Below are positions 1 through 6,101 of a stretch of 14,675 nucleotides of DNA, piece by piece. The notes beneath the pieces were generated by a model. That model made no database searches and was not told where the DNA came from. It saw only the letters and a program-made list of their open reading frames with translations. Source of the stretch: Pseudomonadota bacterium. GTDB lineage: Bacteria > Desulfobacterota > Desulfarculia > Desulfarculales > JAHJDS01. The first letter of the stretch is position 1. Each line of letters opens with the position of its first letter. The position numbers and the translations under genes were made by a program. The DNA is taken from positions 1 to 14,675 of the forward strand of contig JAHJDS010000147.1 in NCBI GenBank assembly GCA_018812395.1, in the 5' to 3' direction.

Positions 1-497
1 AGGTCGTGCAGCAGGCCGGCTGTAAAGGCGTTTTCCACCGTCAGGGACCGGGGCGAGGCCGCGGCCAAAGCGGCTGCGGCCGCGGCCACGGCGATGGAGT
101 GGGCCCACAAATCCTTGATCGACACGCCCTGGGCCTCGAGCTTGGGGTCGAAAAGACCGATGACGCTCACGCCCAGCACCAGATCCTGAAGCTCGACCAA
201 ACCGATCAGGACCACCGCCTGCCGGATGGTGTGTATCGTCTCCCGGACGCCGTAATAGGCCGAGTTGGCCACGCCGAGCACCTTGGCCGCCAGGGCCTGG
301 TCGGTCAGGATCAATCGTTCCAGGTCACCGGCCGACGAGGTCTCGCTGTGGGTCAGCCGGCTGATCTCGATCGCCACCGCCGGGAGGGTGGGTAGGTTGG
401 CCTCGGGTGACTCGATGGCCCGGACGATGCGGAGGGCCCGTTCGGCATCGGCCGGGGTCTCTGGTCCGGAATGGTCGTCAGGGTGTCCGTCAATCAC
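1..497 (-). CDS. HDOD-domain signalling protein, N-terminal 165 residues (runs off the left edge)
   Basis: Reading the minus strand from a GTG at 497-495 gives an open frame to the window edge. After about 34 polar acidic residues comes a clear HDOD domain: LPTLPAVAIEIS at about 35-46, then the hallmark VLGVANSAYYGVRETI at about 73-88, an IRQAVVLIGL helix, and the HD-like LWAHSIAVA and FTAGLLHD segments near the cut end. HDOD proteins are non-enzymatic relatives of HD-GYP phosphodiesterases that act in bacterial signalling, often with c-di-GMP. The start is uncertain. The GTG has a loosely placed AAGGG upstream, and an in-frame TTG lies at 518-516; no in-frame ATG was found. The C-terminus lies outside the window, so a second domain cannot be excluded. 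The family call is firm; the biological role is unknown. Confidence 0.85.
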   Translation of the reverse strand, partial: MIDGHPDDHSGPETPADAERALRIVRAIESPEANLPTLPAVAIEISRLTHSETSSAGDLERLILTDQALAAKVLGVANSAYYGVRETIHTIRQAVVLIGLVELQDLVLGVSVIGLFDPKLEAQGVSIKDLWAHSIAVAAAAAALAAASPRSLTVENAFTAGLLHD

Positions 498-676
498 GGG
501 GTCAGGGCCCTTATCCAAGGAAGAACGGCGTAAACAAAAATGACTTCCGGCCCCGGCGGGTCAATCGGCTGGCGGTTTACAAGAACCAAGAAAACGGACG
601 GCCCACAATCGTCGACCGGAGTTCCATGATCGGGGTGAGCCGCGGGCGGTGGTCGTGAACCGGACAGAGGGGGTTG

Positions 677-808
677 CTACCACCTCTCGAAAAAGATGTT
701 CCGGGCCAGGGCGTACATCCCGTCCCCGAACTCGGGAAAGACCTGGGTCATGATCAAGATGATCGTGGCCAGCCCGAGGATGACGACGATAACTGGCAAG
801 GCCCTCAT
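677..808 (-). CDS. Small single-span membrane protein (43 aa), unknown function
   Basis: ATG at 808-806, TAG at 679-677. The 43-residue product starts with a hydrophobic stretch (LPVIVVILGLATIILIM, residues 4-20), followed by a short polar tail ending FFERW. Its ATG overlaps the TGA of the preceding 47-codon frame as ATGA, the usual arrangement for translational coupling. The only Shine-Dalgarno-like element is a GGGGG about 8 nt upstream. I do not recognise the protein. It could be a real microprotein or a chance frame; the hydrophobic segment and the ATGA overlap are the arguments for it. No typical terminator was seen after it. Confidence 0.45.
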   Translation of the reverse strand: MRALPVIVVILGLATIILIMTQVFPEFGDGMYALARNIFFERW

Positions 809-948
809 CTATTAAACCCCCATTCCTTAGGTTCGAAGGGCGATCCGTGATCCGCCGAGCCAATTCCCCCGGTAGCCGATTCCGGTGCCAAGCTTCCCCA
901 GGCCCATCCTAACAAAAAAACTACAAATACACAAATATCAATCCACAA
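805..948 (-). CDS. Small single-span membrane protein (47 aa), unknown function, TTG start
   Basis: The frame starts at a TTG (948-946) about 5 nt after an AGGG and ends in TGA at 807-805, overlapping the next ATG. Residues 3-21 are hydrophobic (IDICVFVVFLLGWAWGSLA). The rest is a Gly/Ser/Pro-rich polar tail. The first codons lie in an AT-rich patch unlike the GC-rich surroundings, which could instead reflect a promoter for the 43-aa gene downstream. It lies about 50 bp downstream of the terminator of the lipoprotein gene, so it would need its own promoter. No homologue is recognised and the start codon is not secure. Confidence 0.35.
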   Translation of the reverse strand: MWIDICVFVVFLLGWAWGSLAPESATGGIGSADHGSPFEPKEWGFNR

Positions 949-997
949 TTTGACCCTGGCCGCCCCCGGGGTGACAGACCGCCGCCCATCAGGGGCG

Positions 998-1029
998 AAA
1001 AAAAAAGCCCCGGCCAACGCGACCGGGGC
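998..1029 (-). terminator. Intrinsic terminator of the lipoprotein gene
   Basis: On the minus strand a GCCCCGG/CCGGGGC stem (1023-1029 with 1007-1013, 9-nt loop) is followed by an uninterrupted U run (A run at 998-1006 on the plus strand). It lies about 60 bp after the lipoprotein stop codon, as expected for its terminator. Confidence 0.9.
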
Positions 1030-1090
1030 GAAAAACAATCCCGGGACCCGCCGTGGAGGGGGGACCCGGGTTGTGGCCGGCTAATTCGGA

Positions 1091-1423
1091 TCAATAGCCG
1101 GGCTGATAGTACTGCTGCGGGGGAGGGTAGTACCCCTGCTGGGGGGCGTAGTACCCTTGCTGAGGGGGGTAGTACGCTTGCTGTTGCTGGGCCTGGGACT
1201 GGTTCCAGGCGCCCAACCAGGAGCCGGCCAGCAGTCCGGTCACGCCGCCGAACGCCGCGCCGATCCAGGCGCCCTGCCCGCCGCCGACCGCGTGGCCGAC
1301 CAGCGCGCCGGTACCCATACCGACCGCGCCCAGGACCGGGGTCTGGTAGGCGGTGCTCACGCAACCAACCAATCCGCTGACGCCCATAACCAACACCAAG
1401 ACGATGGCTGCGATGCGCCTCAT
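1091..1423 (-). CDS. Glycine-zipper outer-membrane-type lipoprotein (110 aa)
   Basis: ATG at 1423-1421 with a near-perfect Shine-Dalgarno (AAGGAGGT) about 6 nt upstream. The N-terminus is a lipoprotein signal peptide (MRRIAAIVLVLVMGVSG) with lipobox LVGC and lipidated Cys21. Residues about 30-72 are a glycine-zipper segment rich in GxxxG (GAVGMGTGALVGHAVGG and GAAFGGVTGLLAG), as in the YmgG/SlyB/OmpA-associated glycine-zipper lipoproteins. The tail (about 75-110) is a low-complexity Gln/Tyr/Pro region of repeated QQGYY- and YYPPQQ-like units. The protein is expected to sit in the cell envelope as a stress- or integrity-related lipoprotein; the precise role is not inferable. It is monocistronic, with its own terminator downstream and a sigma-54-like promoter upstream. 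Confidence 0.85.
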   Translation of the reverse strand: MRRIAAIVLVLVMGVSGLVGCVSTAYQTPVLGAVGMGTGALVGHAVGGGQGAWIGAAFGGVTGLLAGSWLGAWNQSQAQQQQAYYPPQQGYYAPQQGYYPPPQQYYQPGY

Positions 1424-1477
1424 TTTGATACCTCCTTACAGGTTGCCCGACAAGAATCAGTTTCACCCTGTAGTTCT

Positions 1478-1493
1478 AGCATGGGGCGTGCCA
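1478..1493 (-). promoter_or_regulatory. Candidate sigma-54 (-24/-12) promoter of the lipoprotein gene
   Basis: The minus strand reads TGGCACGCCCCATGCT. The invariant GG and GC dinucleotides are exactly 10 nt apart (GG-N10-GC), and the -24 half TGGCACG is a full consensus match; the -12 half is ATGC instead of TTGC. Predicted transcription start is near 1467, giving a leader of about 43 nt before the strong ribosome-binding site. A TGC-TAGAAC extended -10 overlaps it but has no matching -35. No enhancer site was identified. Confidence 0.55.
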
Positions 1494-1777
1494 GGGCGCG
1501 CGGCGGGGTGGCAAAAAAGATAACTAACTGTTAATATTGAAAAAAAATGTTTGTGGCCCCCGGCCGGGCCCCTCGATCCAGGGTCGCCGGACCATGATCA
1601 ATGGCCCGAATTTCGGAATTCGAAAACATTGGCGCCTGGTTTCCAGAATCCGGCGGATCGAACCGGGATCCGACCCGGCGTCACCTGAGTGGAGGGTCCG
1701 GCCACAGGCTGTCGGGAATTGATCGTATCGCGGGAGAAAAGGTATTCCGGATCGCCCGGCGCCAGGGGCGGGCGGAT
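1494..1777. other. Intergenic stretch with no supported gene
   Basis: The short open frames here have no recognisable domains or good ribosome-binding sites. A GCCCG/CGGGC hairpin (1753-1774) just after the stop of the 95-aa gene could be a weak terminator, but its U tract is displaced by about 12 nt. The stretch 1519-1551 is AT-rich and may contain upstream elements of the lipoprotein promoter. Confidence 0.4.
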
Positions 1778-2065
1778 TCAGTCACCGATGTGGCCGCTGC
1801 GCCAGATATCCTCCCAACCGACGACGTCGGAGCTGGAGATCTCGTCGGCCCGGGGCTTGTCCATCACCCGTCGGTTAGCGCATTTCTCGCAGGAGAAATC
1901 GCGCCACCAGTTGACCGTGGCCACGTCCAGACACTCGAAATAAAGGGGGCACCACAAATTGCGGCGGGTGCCCTGTTCCTCGGTGGCCGAGCGGCGATGT
2001 AAGGGATTGGGTTTGCCCAGCGGTTGGCGTTCGGGTTGGGCTCTGGATTTCGAGGCTTCACTCAA
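1778..2065 (-). CDS. Small Cys-rich, probably metal-binding protein (95 aa) with C-x5-C / C-x2-C motif
   Basis: TTG start at 2065-2063 with a GGAG about 9 nt upstream; TGA at 1780-1778. The N-terminal 35 residues are basic and polar. The core is LWCPLYFECLDVA followed by WWRDFSCEKC: four cysteines as C-x5-C, a gap of 14 residues, and C-x2-C. Short proteins and domains with a CPxYxxCLD...WxxFxCxxC pattern are familiar to me from deltaproteobacterial genomes, where I recall them as uncharacterised; a zinc-ribbon-like fold is plausible from the cysteine spacing. The C-terminal 35 residues are charged and include a WEDIW motif. It has its own promoter at 2121-2148 and stands alone. Function unknown; the coding call rests on the conserved-looking cysteine core. 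Confidence 0.65.
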   Translation of the reverse strand: MSEASKSRAQPERQPLGKPNPLHRRSATEEQGTRRNLWCPLYFECLDVATVNWWRDFSCEKCANRRVMDKPRADEISSSDVVGWEDIWRSGHIGD

Positions 2066-2120
2066 CTAACCAAGCTCCGTAGCACGGGAACGGTCCGTCT
2101 GTGGGTTCAGAGCGACTAAG

Positions 2121-2148
2121 ACCATACCAGAAAATTCCGGCATGTCCA
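2121..2148 (-). promoter_or_regulatory. Sigma-70-type promoter for the 95-aa Cys-rich gene
   Basis: On the minus strand, TGGACA (2148-2143) is separated by 16 bp from TATGGT (2126-2121), with an extended -10 TG. The predicted start near 2113 gives a leader of about 48 nt. Confidence 0.5.
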
Positions 2149-2235
2149 CTTTTTTTGTAGTCATGGGGAGGGCTCGCCGCCTCCCGCGGGCGGCCGGCGG
2201 GAAACCGGCCCGGGACGGCCCACCCGGAAGGGTGC

Positions 2236-3582
2236 TTACTGGGGGAGGACGAAAAAGAAGTTGTTGCCCGTGGCCGTGGACTCATAGCCGACCCGGCCGC
2301 CATGGAGTTCGACCACGTCTTTAACGAACCTCAGGCCGTGGCCGGTGCCGGGTTCCTGGTCGGTGTTCTTGCCCCGGTAGCCTTCCTTGAAGACCTTAGC
2401 GGCGTCTTCGGCGTCCAGATGGGGGCCGGTGGTGAAGACGTTGAACTTGATGCCGTGTCGCTCGGGGCCGAAGGCGTTCTCGAGGTGCTCCATGCCGTAG
2501 GACATGTACTTGAGCGTCCGGCCGTTGCCGTCAACGACGGCGCGGGTGTATTTGGCCGCGTTGGAGAAAAGGTTGGCGTAGACCTGGGAGATGAGCCCCA
2601 TGTCGACGACGACCTCGATCTCCTCGTCCGGGATGCCGCTGGTGGCGACGTTGATGTCGATCCCCTTGTGGGACAGCCTTTCCCGGAAGCGCTCCAACTG
2701 GGGCCCCAGGATCCGCTGGTTGAAGTTGCACAGACGCTTTTCCAGGACGTAACCGCCCCGCTCGAAGTGGGCCCTCCGAAGCAGGGTCTCCAGAAAGAGG
2801 CTGGTTTGCTCGTAGTGTCGGGTGAGGTTGCCCAGTTCCTCTTCCAGGCCCTCGTTGACGTTGGTCATGTCCCGCAGAAAGACCGCCATCTTTTCCCGGG
2901 CCTCAACGCCCAATTGGCTGGAGCCCAGTTCCCGGTCCAGGTCCCTTTCCAGTTGGAGGTTCATGGCCACCTTGCCCCGCAGGCGACGGAGGAAGGCCTT
3001 GAAAAACATGTTGGGGACGATGACGTTGTGACCGATGTCGGCCACCAACGAGTTGATGAATTGGAGGTGTTCGACGTTTTTCTGGGCCAGTTCCTTGTTG
3101 TGGAGCGAATAACCGATCCGGTTGGCGTATTTTTCCAGGAAAAAACTCAAGTCCGGATCCACATCGTTCGAGGACCAGACAACCAACAGGCCGAGCACAT
3201 TGTCGGGCGGAGAGAAAGGCAAATAGGCCTGGAGACTCTTGTGGCCCTTGAGGGGCAGGACCAGCCGGTGGTCGGCCTGATGGGGCTGGGTGGTCAGGGT
3301 CAGGTCTGATTGGGCGTGCCCGGCCTCGACCAGGCCGCCGGTGGTCGAGCAGAGTAGGTGGAGGTCCCCATCGGGCTGGACCAGGTGCAGGGCCGCGTCC
3401 AGGTCGAAGAAGACCTTGGGGATGGCCACGCACAGCCGGTAGTGGTCGTCGGTGTAGATGTATTCCTGGGTCAGATCGAAGAAGGCGTTGAGGGCCTCCT
3501 TTTGGGATTCCGAGAATTGATAGCGCCCGTAATCGGCCTTTTTATCCTCGGCCCGGGCCATAATTTCCCGAAGACGCTCCAT
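2236..3582 (-). CDS. Cytosolic GAF-like sensor histidine kinase with atypical ATP-binding domain (448 aa)
   Basis: No signal peptide or membrane segment is visible, so the protein should be cytoplasmic. Residues about 20-165 look like a GAF-type sensory domain. A helical region follows with a possible phosphoacceptor His185 in ADIGHNVIVPN, then a long coiled region (about 205-270). The C-terminal 150 residues are an HATPase_c domain with an N box (NLFSNAAKYT, Asn337/Asn341) and a G2-like GTGHGLRFVKDVVELHGG at about 412-429. The usual DxGxGI (G1) is replaced by a TTGPHLDAEDAAKVF segment. ATP binding may therefore be altered, although the N box and G2 argue it is not lost. No response regulator is adjacent. 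The start could be Met1 (3582), with little ribosome-binding site, or Met8 (3561). A minus-strand promoter lies almost on top of Met1. Confidence 0.8.
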   Translation of the reverse strand: MERLREIMARAEDKKADYGRYQFSESQKEALNAFFDLTQEYIYTDDHYRLCVAIPKVFFDLDAALHLVQPDGDLHLLCSTTGGLVEAGHAQSDLTLTTQPHQADHRLVLPLKGHKSLQAYLPFSPPDNVLGLLVVWSSNDVDPDLSFFLEKYANRIGYSLHNKELAQKNVEHLQFINSLVADIGHNVIVPNMFFKAFLRRLRGKVAMNLQLERDLDRELGSSQLGVEAREKMAVFLRDMTNVNEGLEEELGNLTRHYEQTSLFLETLLRRAHFERGGYVLEKRLCNFNQRILGPQLERFRERLSHKGIDINVATSGIPDEEIEVVVDMGLISQVYANLFSNAAKYTRAVVDGNGRTLKYMSYGMEHLENAFGPERHGIKFNVFTTGPHLDAEDAAKVFKEGYRGKNTDQEPGTGHGLRFVKDVVELHGGRVGYESTATGNNFFFVLPQ

Positions 3583-3590
3583 TGACCTGA

Positions 3591-3619
3591 ATAGTAACCA
3601 TAAAAAGGGGAAAGGGCAA
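3591..3619 (-). promoter_or_regulatory. Sigma-70-type promoter of the histidine-kinase-like gene
   Basis: The minus strand has TTGCCC (3619-3614), a 17-bp spacer, and TACTAT (3596-3591), preceded by a TG-containing extended -10. The predicted start at about 3584 is 0-3 nt from the first ATG of the kinase, so the message would be leaderless or would use the second Met. Confidence 0.5.
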
Positions 3620-3710
3620 GGTCTATCAAAACCGGTGACAACGGCGCAACGTCGATTCCCGGCAGACTGTCAAGGGCAATCCGACCGGACAGGCCTGGTG
3701 ACCCGTTTTG

Positions 3711-3998
3711 TCAGCAGCACCCGGACGCGGCCTCGTTCACGGGCCGGCGCCCCAGGGCGGACTTGATCACCGCCGCGGCGCAGCCCACCCCGCTCTGGAC
3801 GGCGATCGCCTCGAAGGGACAATTGGTGGCGCAGGCGCCGCACTCCATGCAGGCGTCCCGCCTGACGATCCTGGCCCGGCCGTCCTCGACGGCCAGCACC
3901 TCGTGGGGGCAGACTTCGAGACACCCCCCGCATCCGGTGCATCGGTCCGCGTCCAGGGCCAGGGTGACCACGTTCGGGAGGTAGACCATCGCCTTCAT
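3711..3998 (-). CDS. hgcB: HgcB, 2[4Fe-4S] ferredoxin of mercury methylation
   Basis: A 95-residue protein starting at ATG 3998, with a GAGGAGG ribosome-binding site 7 nt upstream that overlaps the hgcA stop. Two ferredoxin cluster motifs are visible: Cys20/23/26/30 (CTGCGGCLEVC) and Cys50/53/56/60 in CMECGACATNC, the second being the HgcB signature C(M/I)ECGAC. Cys73 and a C-terminal vicinal pair Cys94-Cys95 are also present; from memory these match the length and cysteine positions of Pseudodesulfovibrio mercurii ND132 HgcB. HgcB is known to supply electrons to reduce the HgcA cobalamin, and its extra cysteines are implicated in handling Hg(II). It lies directly downstream of hgcA and is almost certainly cotranscribed and translationally linked. 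The stop is a UGA directly after the Cys pair; it is read as a true stop because HgcB normally ends there. Confidence 0.95.
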   Translation of the reverse strand: MKAMVYLPNVVTLALDADRCTGCGGCLEVCPHEVLAVEDGRARIVRRDACMECGACATNCPFEAIAVQSGVGCAAAVIKSALGRRPVNEAASGCC

Positions 3999-4009
3999 GG
4001 GACGCCTCC

Positions 4010-5197
4010 TCACGCCAGGAATCGGGCCGCCAGCCACAGCCCGAGGCCGAGGGCCAGGGCAAAGACCTGGAGCGGCACGGCCAGGCGCATTTCCCGCTTG
4101 ACGCCGGAAAGCGAGGTGAACGTCGAGGCGCCGGTGAAGTTCATGGCCCAAAAGGCCGAAATGGCGGGGACGATCAGCAGCCAGGCCGCGGCCTCGCCGG
4201 CCAGGGACCAGGCCGGGCCGTGCCGCCAGACGAGGACCGCTCCGGCCAGGCCCAGGGCGGGCAGGGCGCCCGCGACCAGGCCCTTGACTGAAAAGGCGCG
4301 TCCCGGCAGCCAGGGCAAAAGGAGCGGCGTCACCACCGCGCCACAGATCAAGGCCGCGATCAGGGCCGTGGCGGCCCAGGCGCCGGCGGTCAGGACTTCG
4401 GTCCAGTACGGCCGGCCGCCCCCCAGGCCGGCCAGGAAGAAGAGGACCGCCCCGGCGATGATGGTCAGGCGGGCCGCCTGGACCAGTTCGAGCGGGATCA
4501 GCACCGCCCGCTCGGCCGGCCCAAAGGTCTTGCGGCGCATGGCCGGCGCGGCGTTTAACCCCTGGTCAAGGAAGGCGGGTAGGTCCTCGGCCCGAACGGG
4601 ACCGAAGACGGCCCGGAAGCCGGACATCTCTTTGACCCGGAAGCCGGCCACCCCCGGGGCGCAAAGCTGGGGGAGGATCACCGTCCGGTGGGTCACGACC
4701 AGGTCGAGACGGCTCGTCTGGATCCGGCGGACGACCTCTTCGGTGCAGAAGGTCCTCTTGCCCGCGGCGCACCAGACGTTGATGCCGTTGGTGTCCACCA
4801 CCAGGACCCAGGCGCTTCGGCCGGGCAGGGCGCTCCGCAGGGAATCGAAGCTCAGCTTGTAGTTGGCCGTGACCAGGACGGGGGACTTTTCGTGCGGATC
4901 GCCCAGGGCGTAAAGACCCGGCTCGACTAGGTAGTCCATCCGGCCCACGCCGAGGCGGACCTTGACGGTCCCCCACCTGTCGACCGTCTCGAGTTCGGCG
5001 TTCACCCTCGGGATCGGCCCGGCCGGAGTCTCGACCGCGCCGCGGACGAACCGTTGCTTGAGGGGATCGACGCCCGCCCGGGGCGTCGTCTTCGGGCCTC
5101 AGCAGGGCTGGGTCGGCTGGCCCGGGCTCAGGGTCTGACCCACTTCCTGGAGGACGACCTTGTCAATCGGCGCGGGGCCGGCCAGGCATTTGTTCAT
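4010..5197 (-). CDS. hgcA: HgcA, corrinoid protein of mercury methylation, with probable UGA-encoded selenocysteine at residue 33
   Basis: HgcA transfers a methyl group from its corrinoid to Hg(II). The signature NVWCAAGK (Cys143 in the full-length reading, the cobalt ligand) lies in the cobalamin domain, preceded by LGVGRMDYLVEPGLYALGDP and SPVLVTANYKL. The C-terminal half has about five membrane spans and the family motif NFTGASTFTS. The first usable start after the UGA is GTG 5005 (331 aa), which has no spaced ribosome-binding site. It would discard the conserved-looking segment ETPAGPIPRV just upstream. That segment is in one open frame with ATG 5197, interrupted only by UGA 5101-5099 in the context QPC-UGA-GPKTTPR. 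No ATG, GTG, TTG or CTG lies between the UGA and GTG 5005. A SECIS-like hairpin follows the UGA. I therefore annotate 395 residues with Cys32-Sec33. Alternatives are a nonsense mutation, a sequencing error, or initiation at GTG 5005. The ATG 5197 start has only a weak ribosome-binding site. Confidence 0.88.
5068..5101 (-). promoter_or_regulatory. In-frame UGA codon and bacterial SECIS-like hairpin in hgcA
   Basis: The UGA is at 5101-5099 (minus strand). Downstream is a perfect 8-bp stem CGACGCCC/GGGCGTCG (5088-5081 with 5075-5068) with a 5-nt loop CGGGC. The loop begins 18 nt after the UGA and has G at its second position. Bacterial SelB-binding hairpins typically place the apical loop about 16-37 nt after the UGA with a G in its first two positions, so the geometry fits. 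High GC means hairpins occur by chance; selB and selC are not in this window. Confidence 0.65.
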
Positions 5198-5247
5198 CAG
5201 GCAACCCAATTAAAAATAGAACGGATGGATGGGACACGTCTCGTCGC

Positions 5248-5257
5248 CGGACGTCCG
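5248..5257. promoter_or_regulatory. Palindrome in the hgcA leader, possible operator
   Basis: CGGACGTCCG is a perfect 10-bp palindrome about 50 bp upstream of the hgcA ATG and about 55 bp downstream of the predicted transcription start. A second hairpin, GCCCT/AGGGC, lies next to it at 5266-5279. Either could be a regulator site or a leader structure. Known hgcAB loci are sometimes linked to ArsR-type regulators, but none is encoded here. Confidence 0.25.
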
Positions 5258-5318
5258 TCAAACTGCCCTGGCAAGGGCGGCTCGGTCACAGCCGAACGAT
5301 TTCCGACCGATGGACCAT

Positions 5319-5347
5319 ATTATACCGCTGGCCCGGGCTCGGGCCAA
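5319..5347 (-). promoter_or_regulatory. Sigma-70-type promoter of hgcAB
   Basis: The minus strand has TTGGCC (5347-5342), a 17-bp spacer and a perfect TATAAT (5324-5319). Predicted start is near 5312, giving a leader of about 115 nt before ATG 5197. The position between the end of the atp operon and hgcA makes hgcAB a separate transcription unit. A start here also fits the upstream ATG 5197 better than GTG 5005. Confidence 0.7.
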
Positions 5348-5419
5348 CCCGGCTGGAAATCGCCCCAAAAAAAAGGGGAAGAACCGGCGGCCAATCCGTC
5401 CTAAAGGAAGCGAGGACCT

Positions 5420-6100
5420 CTATCCGCCGCGCTGGGCGGTCAAGCCGGAGAGGTATTCATTCAGCAGGCGGCGGTGATCCTCGGCCGTGATCACCTGACG
5501 CAATACCCGCTCGGCCTGGGATGCGGCCAGCTCGACGATTTCCCGACGCAGCCTTAGTCGGGCCCGCCGGGAACGGGCCTCGGCCGTTTCCCGGGCCTTG
5601 CGTAGAATGAGGGCTGTTTCATATTTGGCCTGTTCCAAGACCTCGGCCCGGAGCCGCTCGGCCCGGGCGGCGAACCCGGCCTCCAGCACCTCGATCTCCT
5701 GGGACAAACGCAAAAACTTTTCCTGAACCGCTTGGTAATCGGCCTGGGCCGCGGCCTTGGCCGCCTCGAGTTTTTCGAGTTCCTCTTGCCTGGACCGGCC
5801 CTGATCCGAGAAAAATTTCCTGACCGGCTCGCGAAGCAGCTTGACCAGCAACCAGACCAGGAACAAGAAGTTCAGCACCCGCCAGACGCGGTCCCACCAC
5901 CGGCGACCCGGCGCCTTGGACTTGGCCATGACCTCGGCCGCCTGGTTGAAGTGGGCCTCCAGGTCGAGGTGGGTGACCACGTGCCCGACCGAGAGAATCG
6001 GGGACGGCTCGTAGTAAACGGCCGGCGGTGAGACCAGGGGCCACACCAGCCAGATCACCAGCCACAGACCGACCACTATCAGCGGCAGCCGGCGCTTCAT
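5420..6100 (-). CDS. atpF: ATP synthase Fo subunit b (226 aa)
   Basis: Peripheral-stalk subunit of the F-type ATP synthase. ATG 6100 follows GGGAG by 8 nt and the stop of the preceding b' gene by one base; a GTG at 6115 is a less likely start. Residues 1-24 form an N-terminal hydrophobic segment (LPLIVVGLWLVIWLVWPLV) that may be a signal peptide or extra span. A second span lies at about 78-92 (VLNFLFLVWLLVKLL) and is followed by REPVRKFF and a long charged coiled coil to the end, as in b subunits. The extra N-terminal segment and periplasmic-looking loop make it longer than the usual 150-170 residues, a form I associate with deltaproteobacterial b subunits. It is the last gene of the Fo operon; no atpH or F1 genes follow. 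Confidence 0.88.
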   Translation of the reverse strand: MKRRLPLIVVGLWLVIWLVWPLVSPPAVYYEPSPILSVGHVVTHLDLEAHFNQAAEVMAKSKAPGRRWWDRVWRVLNFLFLVWLLVKLLREPVRKFFSDQGRSRQEELEKLEAAKAAAQADYQAVQEKFLRLSQEIEVLEAGFAARAERLRAEVLEQAKYETALILRKARETAEARSRRARLRLRREIVELAASQAERVLRQVITAEDHRRLLNEYLSGLTAQRGG

Positions 6101-6101
6101 G

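Noticed and set aside
1640..1690. T-loop-like GGTTCGATCC on the minus strand suggesting a tRNA
   Set aside because: No 5-bp T stem, acceptor stem or anticodon arm could be formed around it.
2302..3309. Long plus-strand open frame of 335 codons opposite the kinase gene
   Set aside because: It is antisense to a gene with clear HATPase_c motifs; its Val/Gly/Asp/Gln-rich composition is typical of a mirror frame in GC-rich DNA.
3711..3713. UGA after Cys94-Cys95 of HgcB as a second selenocysteine codon
   Set aside because: HgcB normally ends with this Cys pair at about 95 residues, the downstream frame does not look like HgcB, and no suitably placed hairpin was seen.
4010..5005. hgcA as a simple 331-codon gene starting at GTG 5005
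   Set aside because: The ribosome-binding site abuts the GTG and the conserved-looking ETPAGPIPRV segment would be lost. It is kept as the main alternative to UGA recoding.
5363..5378. CCCC-A8-GGGG after atpF as the operon terminator
   Set aside because: Only a 4-bp stem could form and no stable hairpin precedes the U8 run on the minus strand; at most a weak terminator.
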